Of a stretch of DNA of 27,964 nucleotides, positions 1 to 7,497 are shown one piece after another. Positions within the stretch are counted from its first letter, which is position 1; the number at the start of each line of letters is the position of its first letter. The DNA is from CAZSAA01 sp964604915 (GTDB lineage: Bacteria; Patescibacteriota; Patescibacteriia; Patescibacteriales; UBA12465): contig CAZSAA010000008.1 of assembly GCA_964604915.1 (NCBI GenBank), positions 1-27,964 of the forward strand, in the 5' to 3' direction. Below the pieces are notes generated by a model. That model had not been told where the DNA came from. It was given only the letters and a program-made list of their open reading frames with translations, and did not search any database. The translations under genes and the position numbers were made by a program.

Positions 1-54
1 ACCCGAGACCTCTTCCTTACCATGGAAGTGCTCTACCAGCTGAGCTAAAACGGC
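1..54 (-). tRNA. tRNA-Thr (GGT anticodon), 3' end cut by window edge
   Basis: Read on the minus strand from 54, the sequence folds as a tRNA: acceptor 5' strand GCCGTTT, D arm GCTC..GAGC, and an anticodon stem CTTCC/GGAAG closing the 7-base loop ATGGTAA. The anticodon at positions 34-36 is GGT, which decodes ACC (Thr). The TpsiC arm and acceptor 3' strand lie outside the window, so only 54 nt are seen. The 5' end overlaps the last 10 nt of the upstream TPR-protein gene, whose TAG stop is formed by tRNA bases 8-10. Confidence 0.93.
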
Positions 55-848
55 AATTCGTTAATCTTCTGGCGCCATTCCTCGATCTTGTTATTCTCCG
101 GATTGGCTTCGATAAGGCGGGCCAGATTCTCTTCGCATAATTTTTTATCTTTTTTCATTATACCCAAATCCAAAATTAAATCAAGATAACGGGGATTGTT
201 CGGCTCGAACTCCAGGGCATCGCGCAAGCTATCTACCGCCGCATCATATTCCTCAAGATCCCTTTCCACCCAGGCCAGGGAAAAATATGTTTCCTGGGGT
301 AACTCTCCTTGCAAAAAATCTTTCTCATATTTATGCTGCCGCATAAGTTTCAAGCCGTAGCGATATGTCTGCTTAGCCTCGACCAGCTTCTTGAGCCGGG
401 CATAGACTTCCGCCAAGCGCAAGAAGAGCCGGATATCCCGGTCATCGACCGCGACGGCGGCGATGAGCTTGCTCTCCGCCAAGACATAATCCCCTTCATC
501 GCTCGCTTTCTTGGCTTCGGCCATCAAATTCCTTATCTCCTCCTCCTTATCCCGGAACGAAAGCTTGGGACGCTGGCTGCGCTTTATCTTCTTGAGCTTG
601 TCATAGAAAAGTCCGAGCCAATTCCCTACCGCCTGCCCCAACTTCCAGATCCGGCCGAAGAAAGCCCCGAACCAAGACAAGTCGCGCTCCAGTCGCTGAC
701 GCATGATCTGTTCCTTAAAACGCGCCTCCTTCTCTTCTGGCAAACTATCGACATCGAGTACGGCCAAAGCCGGAAATTTCTTCGACACGATGAAGAAGAT
801 TACCAGGCAAGCGAGTATTATCAGGATTATAGAAATGGTAGTTAGCAT
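45..848 (-). CDS. Membrane-anchored TPR-repeat protein
   Basis: This 267-aa protein starts with a hydrophobic segment (about residues 4-22) and then a charged, arginine-rich stretch. The C-terminal half (about 105-260) carries helix pairs with tetratricopeptide spacing: small and aromatic residues recur in A-x-x-x-G-D-Y-x-x-A, A-E-V-Y-A-R-L and Y-D-A-A-V-D-S-L-R-D-A-L-E patterns, with N-P near each repeat end. The likely architecture is a single N-terminal anchor with a cytoplasmic TPR scaffold for protein-protein contacts; no enzymatic domain is visible. The start ATG at 848 lies 7 nt from the tpiA stop, so it is the last gene of the epimerase-tpiA-TPR operon. The stop codon lies inside the tRNA-Thr gene. 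The partner protein is unknown. Confidence 0.85.
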   Translation of the reverse strand: MLTTISIILIILACLVIFFIVSKKFPALAVLDVDSLPEEKEARFKEQIMRQRLERDLSWFGAFFGRIWKLGQAVGNWLGLFYDKLKKIKRSQRPKLSFRDKEEEIRNLMAEAKKASDEGDYVLAESKLIAAVAVDDRDIRLFLRLAEVYARLKKLVEAKQTYRYGLKLMRQHKYEKDFLQGELPQETYFSLAWVERDLEEYDAAVDSLRDALEFEPNNPRYLDLILDLGIMKKDKKLCEENLARLIEANPENNKIEEWRQKINELPF

Positions 849-855
849 AAACCTA

Positions 856-1584
856 TCAAGCCCTATTGCAGATAGCCAGGAAAGAGCTCGCCTTGAGACT
901 CGCTCCTCCGACTAGCAACCCGTCGATTTCCGGCTCGTGCAGGAAAGAAGCAGCGCTCTTCGCATCGACGCTACCCCCGTATATTACCTTTATCGTCTTC
1001 CCTGTCAATCGAGCGGCCTCCTGCCGTATCATCGAGTGCATCGCCGATATCTCTGCTACCGACGGCGTCCGGCCGCTACCAATCGCCCAGATCGGCTCAT
1101 AGGCGATAGTGATGTCCCGAACCGGCTTAACCGGCAATACCGCTCGGAGCTGGGCCCGGACAAAAGGCATAGCTCGCCCATCTTTACGGTCAGCCGCGCT
1201 TTCACCAACACAGATGATCGGTCGCAATCCCACCCTCATCGCTTCTGTTGCCTTAGCTTTTACCAAATTATCCGTCTCCCCGACTTCTCTTCTCTCGCTG
1301 TGGCCTAAAATTACATCGCGGGCACCAAGAGCCTTGAGCGACGCCGCCGCGATTTCTCCGGTATGGGCACCACAGGGAAAGACGGAACAGTCCTGACCGC
1401 CCAGAAAGATTCCGCTCTTTCCTAGCGCTTCCTTTACCGCCGCCAAAGACAAGGCATCAGGAAATATAACGACTTCCGCCCTATATCTCTTCCCCCTCAT
1501 GGCCTTAGCGATAGCCGTGGCTAAACGGACGCTAGCTTTCGGCGTCAGATTCATCTTCCAATTGGCGGCAATATATTTTTTCAT
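856..1584 (-). CDS. tpiA: Triosephosphate isomerase
   Basis: Interconverts dihydroxyacetone phosphate and glyceraldehyde 3-phosphate in the cytoplasm. The 242-aa protein has the family hallmarks: N-W-K-M-N near the start (substrate Asn and Lys), catalytic His in GHSERR, catalytic Glu in AYEPIWAIGSG, and the phosphate-binding GGSV and GLLVGGASL loops. The reading frame is open further upstream to 1665, but the family begins at MKKYIAANWKMN, so the ATG at 1584 is chosen; it lies 10 nt after the epimerase stop. No Shine-Dalgarno is evident, so it probably depends on translation of the gene before it. All catalytic residues are present, in contrast to the lower-glycolysis proteins at 7.5-9.6 kb. 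Confidence 0.95.
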   Translation of the reverse strand: MKKYIAANWKMNLTPKASVRLATAIAKAMRGKRYRAEVVIFPDALSLAAVKEALGKSGIFLGGQDCSVFPCGAHTGEIAAASLKALGARDVILGHSERREVGETDNLVKAKATEAMRVGLRPIICVGESAADRKDGRAMPFVRAQLRAVLPVKPVRDITIAYEPIWAIGSGRTPSVAEISAMHSMIRQEAARLTGKTIKVIYGGSVDAKSAASFLHEPEIDGLLVGGASLKASSFLAICNRA

Positions 1585-1594
1585 AAAACTAGGA

Positions 1595-2515
1595 TTAGCG
1601 TGATTTGGCCCAAGCGATAGTCTGGGCGATGCCTGACTCAAGATCATATTCCGGCTGCCAGCCAAGTACTGATTTGGCTAAGGTATTATCCAAAGCGCTA
1701 CGACGCTGCTCACCGAGCTTGGCGGGCGCATACTCGAGAGCCAAACGATTGCCAAGTGCCATCTCGATCGCAGCGACGGCCTCAAGCAAAGTCGCTTCCC
1801 GGCCGGTGCCAATGTTAATGGCGCCAGGGAAATCGACATCCTTAGCCTTGAGCAAGGCGGATACCACATCAGCGACGAACACGAAATCGCGGGTCTGCTT
1901 CCCATCACCGAAGATGATGCAAGTTTCTCCCGCTACCGCCTTATCAGTGAAGATGGCTAGCACACCCGCTTCCCCGCCTTTATATTGCCGCGGACCGTAT
2001 ACGTTAGCAAAACGCAAGACGCTATAATCTTGGCCGAAGACCTGATGATAGTAGTTGAGATATTTTTCAAACGTCAGTTTATGGATCCCGTACGGCGAAA
2101 CCGGATTCTCCGGATATGATTCAGGCGTCGGGACGATATCAGCTTCACCATAGATGGCCCCACCGGTCGAAGCGAAGATCAATTTGCGCACCTGATGCTT
2201 ACGGCAGTTATCCAGGATATTGAAGCCACCCTTGATATTGATGTTGGCATCAGCCATCGGATCTTCTACGGACTTGCGCACGTCGATCTGAGCGGCCAGA
2301 TGGTATACGATCTCGAAACGGTTCTGAAAAAATATATCGGAAAGAGCCGAATCGGTCACACTCGCCTCAATAAAAGCGGCGGCTGGATTGACATACTCCC
2401 TCAATCCGGACGAAAGGTCATCGACAACGGTCACTTCATTGCCTTGGGCGATGAGAGCATCGACCAAGTGCGAGGCGATGAAGCCGGCACCACCGGTCAC
2501 TAGTATATTAGCCAT
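1595..2515 (-). CDS. NAD-dependent sugar epimerase/dehydratase (extended SDR, GalE-like)
   Basis: This 306-aa protein belongs to the extended short-chain dehydrogenase/reductase family acting on nucleotide sugars. The N-terminal Rossmann motif is GGAGFIASH (GxxGxxG), followed by the acidic VVDDLSSG that selects NAD(H). The catalytic Tyr-Lys pair is in SPYGIHKL, preceded by the S/T-rich ASTGGAIYG. Downstream are RFANVYGPRQ and FGDGKQTRDFVFVADV, typical of GalE/RfbB-like substrate domains. It likely acts on UDP-glucose or a related sugar for envelope polysaccharide, but the substrate cannot be fixed from motifs. It is the first gene of a minus-strand operon with tpiA and the TPR gene. The promoter at 2537-2565 leaves a very short leader without a clear ribosome binding site. 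Confidence 0.9.
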   Translation of the reverse strand: MANILVTGGAGFIASHLVDALIAQGNEVTVVDDLSSGLREYVNPAAAFIEASVTDSALSDIFFQNRFEIVYHLAAQIDVRKSVEDPMADANINIKGGFNILDNCRKHQVRKLIFASTGGAIYGEADIVPTPESYPENPVSPYGIHKLTFEKYLNYYHQVFGQDYSVLRFANVYGPRQYKGGEAGVLAIFTDKAVAGETCIIFGDGKQTRDFVFVADVVSALLKAKDVDFPGAINIGTGREATLLEAVAAIEMALGNRLALEYAPAKLGEQRRSALDNTLAKSVLGWQPEYDLESGIAQTIAWAKSR

Positions 2516-2536
2516 AGATGTTTTGATTACACGCCC

Positions 2537-2565
2537 ATTTTATCACTAAAACCCCGGCCTGCCAA
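2537..2565 (-). promoter_or_regulatory. Promoter of the epimerase-tpiA-TPR operon
   Basis: On the minus strand a -35 TTGGCA (2560-2565) and a -10 TAAAAT (2537-2542) are separated by exactly 17 nt. Transcription would start near 2530, giving a leader of only about 15 nt. The -35 box directly abuts the T-tract of the upstream terminator. Confidence 0.75.
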
Positions 2566-2597
2566 GAAAAACGCGCCTGACATTTAAGTCAAGCGCG
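2566..2597 (-). terminator. Rho-independent terminator of the 125-aa gene
   Basis: On the minus strand CGCGCTTGAC pairs with GTCAGGCGCG (10 bp, one G-U) around a 6-nt loop, followed by TTTTTC. The stop codon of the 125-aa gene (2584-2586) sits in the loop, so the hairpin forms from the end of the coding sequence itself. Confidence 0.88.
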
Positions 2598-2961
2598 CTA
2601 AGAGATAGCTGCAGTTAGAGGCAAGGCATCCGGGTGAAGCACCCAGATAATGAAAATGCCCGAATAGGTCGGAATATGCGCAATTACGCGGTTTCCGACT
2701 GAGACTGGAGAAGATATAGGCAGCTAACGGTAACTGCCACCCCCATTTGGCTGTGGCATAGATCAGTCCATCCTCACCAGCTTCCTGCAAATTATTTTTC
2801 CTTAAGAATTCTTCCCACTCCGACACGGAACAATGTCCGCGTAAGAGGATAAAGGAGCAAGTGCCATCAGAAAGCGCTAGGGCTTCCTGGGGCTGTCGCG
2901 GGCTCGTAGTATCGCGCCTGAGCAACAACCTTTCCGTGTTCGTTGCAAGATTTATTTTCAT
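2584..2961 (-). CDS. Hypothetical protein, 125 aa
   Basis: I do not recognise this family. The protein is soluble-looking, begins MKINLATNTERLLLRRDTT, and contains four cysteines (C35, C44, and a C-terminal pair in PGCLASNCSY) plus aromatic-rich segments such as EWEEF and AKWGWQLPLAAYIF. It has no signal peptide or transmembrane helix. Support for a real gene comes from context: a TATAAT -10 box lies upstream on the same strand, and a strong terminator has its stop codon in the loop. It is transcribed alone, between two other minus-strand units. The weak -35 and the palindrome over the -10 suggest it may be regulated. Confidence 0.6.
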   Translation of the reverse strand: MKINLATNTERLLLRRDTTSPRQPQEALALSDGTCSFILLRGHCSVSEWEEFLRKNNLQEAGEDGLIYATAKWGWQLPLAAYIFSSLSRKPRNCAYSDLFGHFHYLGASPGCLASNCSYLLARLT

Positions 2962-2976
2962 AAGGGTGCGTTTAAG

Positions 2977-2997
2977 GTGCTAATTATATTATAGCAC
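2977..2997 (-). promoter_or_regulatory. -10 box inside a perfect inverted repeat (possible operator)
   Basis: GTGCTA (2977-2982) and TAGCAC (2992-2997) form a perfect 6-bp inverted repeat around 9 nt. The minus-strand TATAAT (2988-2993) lies within it. No good -35 is seen 17 nt upstream (TTCTTT), so an activator or repressor is plausible. It would serve the 125-aa gene. Confidence 0.45.
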
Positions 2998-3053
2998 GAG
3001 GAGAGGATTAAAAGAAAAAAAGAAAGAGGAAGAAGGAAGAAGAAAATAAAGAT

Positions 3054-3084
3054 AAAAAAAGAGAGGGTCAATAAGATCCTCTCT
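3054..3084 (-). terminator. Terminator of the 120-aa gene
   Basis: Minus-strand AGAGAGGATC pairs with GACCCTCTCT around TTATT, followed by a run of seven T. It lies 13 nt after the stop at 3098. One A-C mismatch on this strand becomes G-U on the other, and a T-run (3088-3095) also follows on the plus strand, so it may work both ways. Confidence 0.8.
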
Positions 3085-3097
3085 CATATTTTTTTCT

Positions 3098-3460
3098 TTA
3101 CCAATCCATTTCCGTTATCCTCCCCAGCGGTACGATGAATTGATAGAAGTCTTCCGCCCGCAAGCAAGCCTTCTGCAAACTGGCCGGGTCAAAGCTTCCG
3201 TCGGCAATCCGCTCATACTCCCTCGACGAATTGAAGATGATACGAACGCCTTGGCCTGACTCATCCAAGCCGATCGACATCTCGTGGCGGATCTCGTGCG
3301 AAATGATGTATGCATTCTCGCACGACAGATAGAGGAAACGTATCATTTTTATACGTTTGCGTTTCAAGACGAGATCGGCGATAGTCATTTTCTCGCCCTG
3401 CCAATTAGTGAATGTCCGGACTTGAGCCGGAACAACCGAAATGCTTTCTGCGTGTTCCAT
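3098..3460 (-). CDS. Hypothetical protein, 120 aa
   Basis: No family is recognised. The protein is soluble, with a basic centre (VLKRKRIKMIRF) followed by a strand-rich stretch (LYLSCENAYIISHEIRHEMSIGLDESG, here split at positions about 43-69) and a C-terminal helix around DPASLQKACLRAEDFYQF. The HEIRHE segment resembles HExxH zinc sites only in spacing; it is H-E-I-R-H, which fits HExxH literally, but no third ligand or protease context is clear. It has its own promoter (TTGACA-17-TATAGA), a short AAGGAT ribosome-binding-like site next to the ATG, and its own terminator, all supporting a genuine single-gene unit divergent from gyrB. Confidence 0.7.
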   Translation of the reverse strand: MEHAESISVVPAQVRTFTNWQGEKMTIADLVLKRKRIKMIRFLYLSCENAYIISHEIRHEMSIGLDESGQGVRIIFNSSREYERIADGSFDPASLQKACLRAEDFYQFIVPLGRITEMDW

Positions 3461-3502
3461 ATCCTTATATTTAAATTGTTAATCTGCTAAAACATCCAAA
3501 TA

Positions 3503-3531
3503 TCTATATCACCTATACCCCGATATGTCAA
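3503..3531 (-). promoter_or_regulatory. Promoter of the 120-aa gene
   Basis: Minus strand: TTGACA (3526-3531), 17-nt spacer, TATAGA (3503-3508). Its -35 box lies 11 bp from the -35 box of the divergent gyrB promoter. Confidence 0.82.
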
Positions 3532-3542
3532 TTAGCCAGGGT

Positions 3543-3571
3543 TTGCCAAAACCCAGCCGGACTGCTATAAT
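3543..3571 (+). promoter_or_regulatory. gyrB promoter
   Basis: Plus strand: TTGCCA (3543-3548), 17-nt spacer, TATAAT (3566-3571). The predicted start near 3578 gives a leader of about 60 nt before the ATG at 3638. The leader contains a small hairpin, AACCT/AGGTT. Confidence 0.85.
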
Positions 3572-3637
3572 ATATAGGTAAAGACCATTAGATTCGGGGT
3601 GAAACCTGCTCTGAGGTTATTTTTTATTAACAGCCAT

Positions 3638-6600
3638 ATGACCAGCGAAGAAAAGAAAAAAAGCAATTACGGCGCTGATGCGATCACCGTCCTAGAAGGC
3701 CTCGATCCGGTACGTAAACGCCCCGGCATGTACATCGGCTCCACTTCGAGTGCGGGCCTGCACCACTTAGTTTGGGAAGTAGTGGACAACTGCATCGACG
3801 AAGCCATGGCCGGCTATGCCGACCAGATAATCGTCACCCTGAACGAAGATAACAGCGTATCCGTATCCGACAACGGCCGCGGTATCCCAGTCGAGAAACA
3901 TAAGGCAACCGGGGTATCGACGCTCGAGACTGTGCTCACCAAGCTCCACGCCGGTGGCAAGTTCGGCGGTACCGGCTACAAGGTATCCGGCGGCCTCCAC
4001 GGCGTCGGCGTATCGGTGGTAAACGCGCTCTCTTCATATCTCAAAGCGGAAGTAAGGCGCGACGACAAGGTCTGGGTCCAAGAATATGCCATGGGCAAGC
4101 CGCAAAAACCGGCTAAGGCGATAGGCACCACCAAAGAAACCGGCACTACCATCACCTTCAAGGCGGACGACACCATCTTCACCGAGACCGAATACAGCTG
4201 GGAAAAAATCCTTGACCGTTTGCGCCAGCAGGCATACCTCACCAAAGGCATCACCATCAAGGTGGAAGATCGTCGCGCCAATGAGCGTCGCAAGGACTAC
4301 AAGTTCCATTTCGAAGGCGGCATCCGCTCATACATCAAGTCTCTCCACTACAACAAGAACGTCAAGAACGAGAACATCTTCTATGTCGAGAAGGACCTAA
4401 ACGACTGCAAAGTAGAGGTGGCTCTACAATATAACGACGAGTACAACGAGACCGTCCTTTCTTTCGCCAACAACATCCATAATCCGGAAGGTGGCACCCA
4501 TCTGGCTGGTTTTCGCGCCGCCCTCACTCGCACCCTCAACAATTACGGCCGCAGCAAGAACCTGATCAAGGAAAAGCAAGAGAACCTCTCCGGCGATGAC
4601 GTGCGCGAAGGCCTCACCGCCATCATCAGCGTCAAGCTACCCGACCCCCAATTCGAAGGCCAGACCAAAGGCAAGCTAGGCAATGCCGAAATGAAGACCT
4701 ATGTCGAACAAGCCTTCGGCGAAGCCTTCAATTCCTTCCTCGAAGAGAACCCAAAAGATGCGGAAGCGATCATCGGCAAATGCGTGCTCAGTGCGCAAGC
4801 CCGGCTCGCCGCCCGCACGGCCAGGGCCACTATCCTGCGCAAAGGCGCTCTGGAAGGCATGACCCTGCCCGGGAAATTAGCTGATTGCTCCTCCCGCCAT
4901 CCCGAAGAATGTGAGCTGTATATAGTAGAGGGAGATTCGGCCGGAGGCTGTTTTTCTGGTAATACTAGAGTAAAATTGAGCGATGGCCGCAATCTTTCGT
5001 TCACTGAGCTGATAAAAGAACACCGAGAGGGAAAAACGAACTATTGCTACACCATAAAAAAAGACGGGAAGATAGGCATAGCGCCGATAGAAAATCCGCG
5101 TCGCACCAAAAAAGATGCCGGAGTCATCAAAGTGGTCATAGATAATAATGAAGAGATAGTCTGCACTCCGGATCATAAATTCATGCTTAGAGACGGGAGT
5201 TATAAAGAGGCCCAATATTTACAAGCCAACGATTCTCTCATGCCTATATATACTAAGTATTCTAAAAAGAGCAAGGGCATTACTATAGATGGTTACGAAA
5301 TGGTGCTTGACCCAGTAATGAATGATTGGGTATTCACTCATGTCCTAGCCGACGAATATAACTTATCCCAAGACTTCTATGATGAGAATGATGGCCCTAC
5401 AAGGCACCATCTAGATTTCAATAAACGAAATAATAGCCCGGAAAACATTATTAGGCTGCATCGCCAGGATCACTTAAAGTATCATCGCCTATTAGCCGCT
5501 ATCACGCTTCATTCTCCAGAAACGAAAGAGAAATCACGAGAAGCTCACCGTAATCCGGCATATCGCGATAGAGTGTCTGTCATAATGAGCACCCCTGAAA
5601 TGAAAAAAATGCTAAGCGCCCGCGCCAAGAAACAATGGCAGGACGAAGAGTATAAGCAATTCATGTCTGAAAAATTTGCATCCTTCTGCCAGAATAATCC
5701 AGAATATCGCGCCCAAACCAACCAACGTCTTAATGCTGAACAGAAGAAATACTGGTCTGATTTCAGCAACCGCCAAAAACAAGCGGAAAGAGTGCGAAAG
5801 TTCTTCGCCGTTAACCCAGAGATTAGAAAATCCTTAGCTATGAAGGCAAAAGAAGAATGGTCCGATTCCGAACTTCTTTCTTGGCGTTCTGAAACAACTA
5901 AGAAACAATGGACTCCGGAATTCCGCGCCAAAAGAAAGGCTGCCTATGACAAAACATATTATCATCATGCCATGTCTCTTCTTAAAGGGTTGATGGAAAA
6001 ATATGGTACGACTGCTTGGTATGAAACCATACGTAAAGAAAGGAGAGATAATAATCTTTTGAAATTTCAAACGATGCTTGACCGCTATTTTAACGGAAAT
6101 CGCGAACAGATGTTAGAGACGGTATCACATTATAACCACAAGATAAAAAGTATAGAACACCTAAATGAAAAGATGGATGTATATGATATAGAGGTTCCGG
6201 AAACCCATAATTTCGCCTTGGCCAGCGGCATTTTCGTCCATAACAGCGCCAAGCAAGGCCGCAACCGCAAATTCCAAGCCATCCTTCCTTTACGCGGCAA
6301 GATACTCAACGTCGAACGGGTCCGGCTCGACAAGATGCTAGCTAATAACGAAATAAAAAATCTCGTAATCGCGCTTGGCACCAACATCGACGACCAATTC
6401 GATGTCAGCAAGCTTAGATACAACCACATCATCATCATGACCGATGCCGATGTCGATGGCGCACATATCCGCACCCTGCTACTTACTCTATTCTTCCGCC
6501 ATTTCGGCCAGCTCATCGCCGAAGGCCATGTCTATGTCGCCCAACCGCCGCTATACCAACTAAAGAAAGGCGCCCAAGTCCGCTATGCCTATAGCGACGA

Positions 6601-6940
6601 AGAGAAAGAATCAATTATCAAGGATATGGGCGGCCTCAGCGAAGAGGTAGTGGAGTCAGGCGAAGAGGACGATGAGAACACGGAAGAAGAGACTGAAGTA
6701 CAGGATAAGAAAAAATCGGTGAAGATAAGCATCCAAAGATACAAAGGTCTGGGCGAAATGAATCCAGAACAGCTCTGGCAGACCACCATGAATCCGGAAA
6801 ACCGCATCCTCAAGCGCGTAACTATCGAAGACGCCGCCAAGGCCGACCAGATTTTTGACATGTTAATGGGTGATAACGTGGCACCGCGCAAGAACTTCAT
6901 CCAGACGCACGCCAAGACCGTGCAAAATCTGGATATATAG
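3638..6940 (+). CDS. gyrB: DNA gyrase subunit B with an in-frame intein
   Basis: GyrB provides the ATPase and TOPRIM parts of DNA gyrase, which introduces negative supercoils. The GHKL ATPase shows VVDNCIDEAMAG (catalytic Glu, Mg Asn) and DNGRGIPV; the TOPRIM domain shows EGDSAGG before and MTDADVDGAHIR after the intein; the C-terminal QRYKGLGEMN is also present. The precursor is 1100 aa; removing the 432-aa intein leaves 668 aa, close to the usual size. A short acidic insert (ESGEEDDENTEEE) precedes the C-terminal domain. The frame is open to a GTG at 3599, but homologues start near the ATG at 3638; no good Shine-Dalgarno marks either start. It is co-transcribed with the downstream YuiD-like gene. 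Confidence 0.97.
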   Translation: MTSEEKKKSNYGADAITVLEGLDPVRKRPGMYIGSTSSAGLHHLVWEVVDNCIDEAMAGYADQIIVTLNEDNSVSVSDNGRGIPVEKHKATGVSTLETVLTKLHAGGKFGGTGYKVSGGLHGVGVSVVNALSSYLKAEVRRDDKVWVQEYAMGKPQKPAKAIGTTKETGTTITFKADDTIFTETEYSWEKILDRLRQQAYLTKGITIKVEDRRANERRKDYKFHFEGGIRSYIKSLHYNKNVKNENIFYVEKDLNDCKVEVALQYNDEYNETVLSFANNIHNPEGGTHLAGFRAALTRTLNNYGRSKNLIKEKQENLSGDDVREGLTAIISVKLPDPQFEGQTKGKLGNAEMKTYVEQAFGEAFNSFLEENPKDAEAIIGKCVLSAQARLAARTARATILRKGALEGMTLPGKLADCSSRHPEECELYIVEGDSAGGCFSGNTRVKLSDGRNLSFTELIKEHREGKTNYCYTIKKDGKIGIAPIENPRRTKKDAGVIKVVIDNNEEIVCTPDHKFMLRDGSYKEAQYLQANDSLMPIYTKYSKKSKGITIDGYEMVLDPVMNDWVFTHVLADEYNLSQDFYDENDGPTRHHLDFNKRNNSPENIIRLHRQDHLKYHRLLAAITLHSPETKEKSREAHRNPAYRDRVSVIMSTPEMKKMLSARAKKQWQDEEYKQFMSEKFASFCQNNPEYRAQTNQRLNAEQKKYWSDFSNRQKQAERVRKFFAVNPEIRKSLAMKAKEEWSDSELLSWRSETTKKQWTPEFRAKRKAAYDKTYYHHAMSLLKGLMEKYGTTAWYETIRKERRDNNLLKFQTMLDRYFNGNREQMLETVSHYNHKIKSIEHLNEKMDVYDIEVPETHNFALASGIFVHNSAKQGRNRKFQAILPLRGKILNVERVRLDKMLANNEIKNLVIALGTNIDDQFDVSKLRYNHIIIMTDADVDGAHIRTLLLTLFFRHFGQLIAEGHVYVAQPPLYQLKKGAQVRYAYSDEEKESIIKDMGGLSEEVVESGEEDDENTEEETEVQDKKKSVKISIQRYKGLGEMNPEQLWQTTMNPENRILKRVTIEDAAKADQIFDMLMGDNVAPRKNFIQTHAKTVQNLDI
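4949..6244 (+). mobile_element. GyrB intein with HNH homing endonuclease and tandem NUMOD-like repeats
   Basis: The intein interrupts the TOPRIM motif exactly between EGDSAGG and SAKQGRN, a known GyrB intein site. It is 432 aa. Splicing blocks are intact: Cys1 in CFSGNTRVKL, block B CTPDHKF, block F VYDIEVPETHNF, and the terminal GIFVHN followed by Ser+1. An HNH-type nuclease lies at about 5402-5488, with HH, N and D/H residues in RHHLDFNKRNN and LHRQDHLKYHR. After it (about 5513-5947) comes a run of roughly nine short helical units, about 13-20 aa each, with P-E-x-[RKY] starts and K-x-W-x-D ends, like nuclease-associated modular (NUMOD3) DNA-binding motifs. Base use is visibly more AT-rich than the surrounding extein, which fits horizontal acquisition. 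It looks fully active for splicing. Confidence 0.95.
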
Positions 6941-6971
6941 GGTATAATCAAGGGAGAATGAACAAAATATT

Positions 6972-7409
6972 ATGATACACCCCGCCATCATCGCCGCCGG
7001 CTTAGCTTGGATCGCCTCCCAAGGCATCAAGATAATCCTTAAGTCCGGCAAGAAGAAGATAAGTTTCCGCGACGTCTTCTCATATTCCGATATGCCTTCC
7101 AGCCATACCGCTACAGTCATCGGCGCAGCGGCCTATCTTGCCCTATCGGAAGGCTTCTCTTCTCCGATATTCGCCGTCAGCCTTATCCTAGCCATTATCG
7201 TCATCACCGATGCCATCGGCCTCAGGAACTACCTGGGAGAACATGGCAAGACCATCAACGTCCTGGTCAAAGATCTCAAGGAAGATGATTTCCTAGATAA
7301 CCGCTATCCCAAGCAGCTCGAGCATATTGGCCACACGCCCATCCAAGTAGTGATCGGGGCCGCCATCGGCATAATCATCGCTTCCGCCCTGTTCCTGATA
7401 ATGGAATAG
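6972..7409 (+). CDS. Divergent PAP2-family membrane protein (DUF212/YuiD-like)
   Basis: This 145-aa integral membrane protein belongs to the DUF212 family, distantly related to PAP2 acid phosphatases and vanadium haloperoxidases. It shows the conserved SDMPSSHTATVIG, then ITDAIGLRNYLGEHGKTIN, and the C-terminal GHTPIQVVIGAAIGI. About four hydrophobic helices are visible, with a basic loop (KSGKKKIS) after the first. The family's His and Arg positions are retained, but its substrate is not established; a lipid phosphate is the usual guess. It starts 31 nt after gyrB and precedes the shared terminator, so it is the second gene of that transcript. Confidence 0.88.
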   Translation: MIHPAIIAAGLAWIASQGIKIILKSGKKKISFRDVFSYSDMPSSHTATVIGAAAYLALSEGFSSPIFAVSLILAIIVITDAIGLRNYLGEHGKTINVLVKDLKEDDFLDNRYPKQLEHIGHTPIQVVIGAAIGIIIASALFLIME

Positions 7410-7432
7410 CTGACAATAAGATTATTGGCATA

Positions 7433-7462
7433 AAAAAGACCTGGTTTCTGCCAGGTTTTTTG
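7433..7462. terminator. Terminator between the gyrB unit and the convergent operon
   Basis: ACCTGG/CCAGGT stem with a TTTCTG loop, flanked by A6 before and T6 after. The symmetric A and T runs suit termination in both directions, serving the plus-strand gyrB transcript and the minus-strand operon ending at 7498. Confidence 0.85.
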
Positions 7463-7497
7463 TTAATCAAAATTGTTAATTAAGGCCATTTCCTAGG

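Noticed and set aside
1585..1665. Longer tpiA N-terminus
   Set aside because: It runs over the end of the epimerase gene and lacks TIM homology before MKKYIAANWKMN.
3599..3637. Longer GyrB start at the GTG (3599)
   Set aside because: Adds 13 residues unlike GyrB N-termini, and no better ribosome binding site; the ATG at 3638 fits the family start.
3600..7000. Replication origin near gyrB
   Set aside because: No DnaA-box cluster, dnaA or dnaN seen around it.
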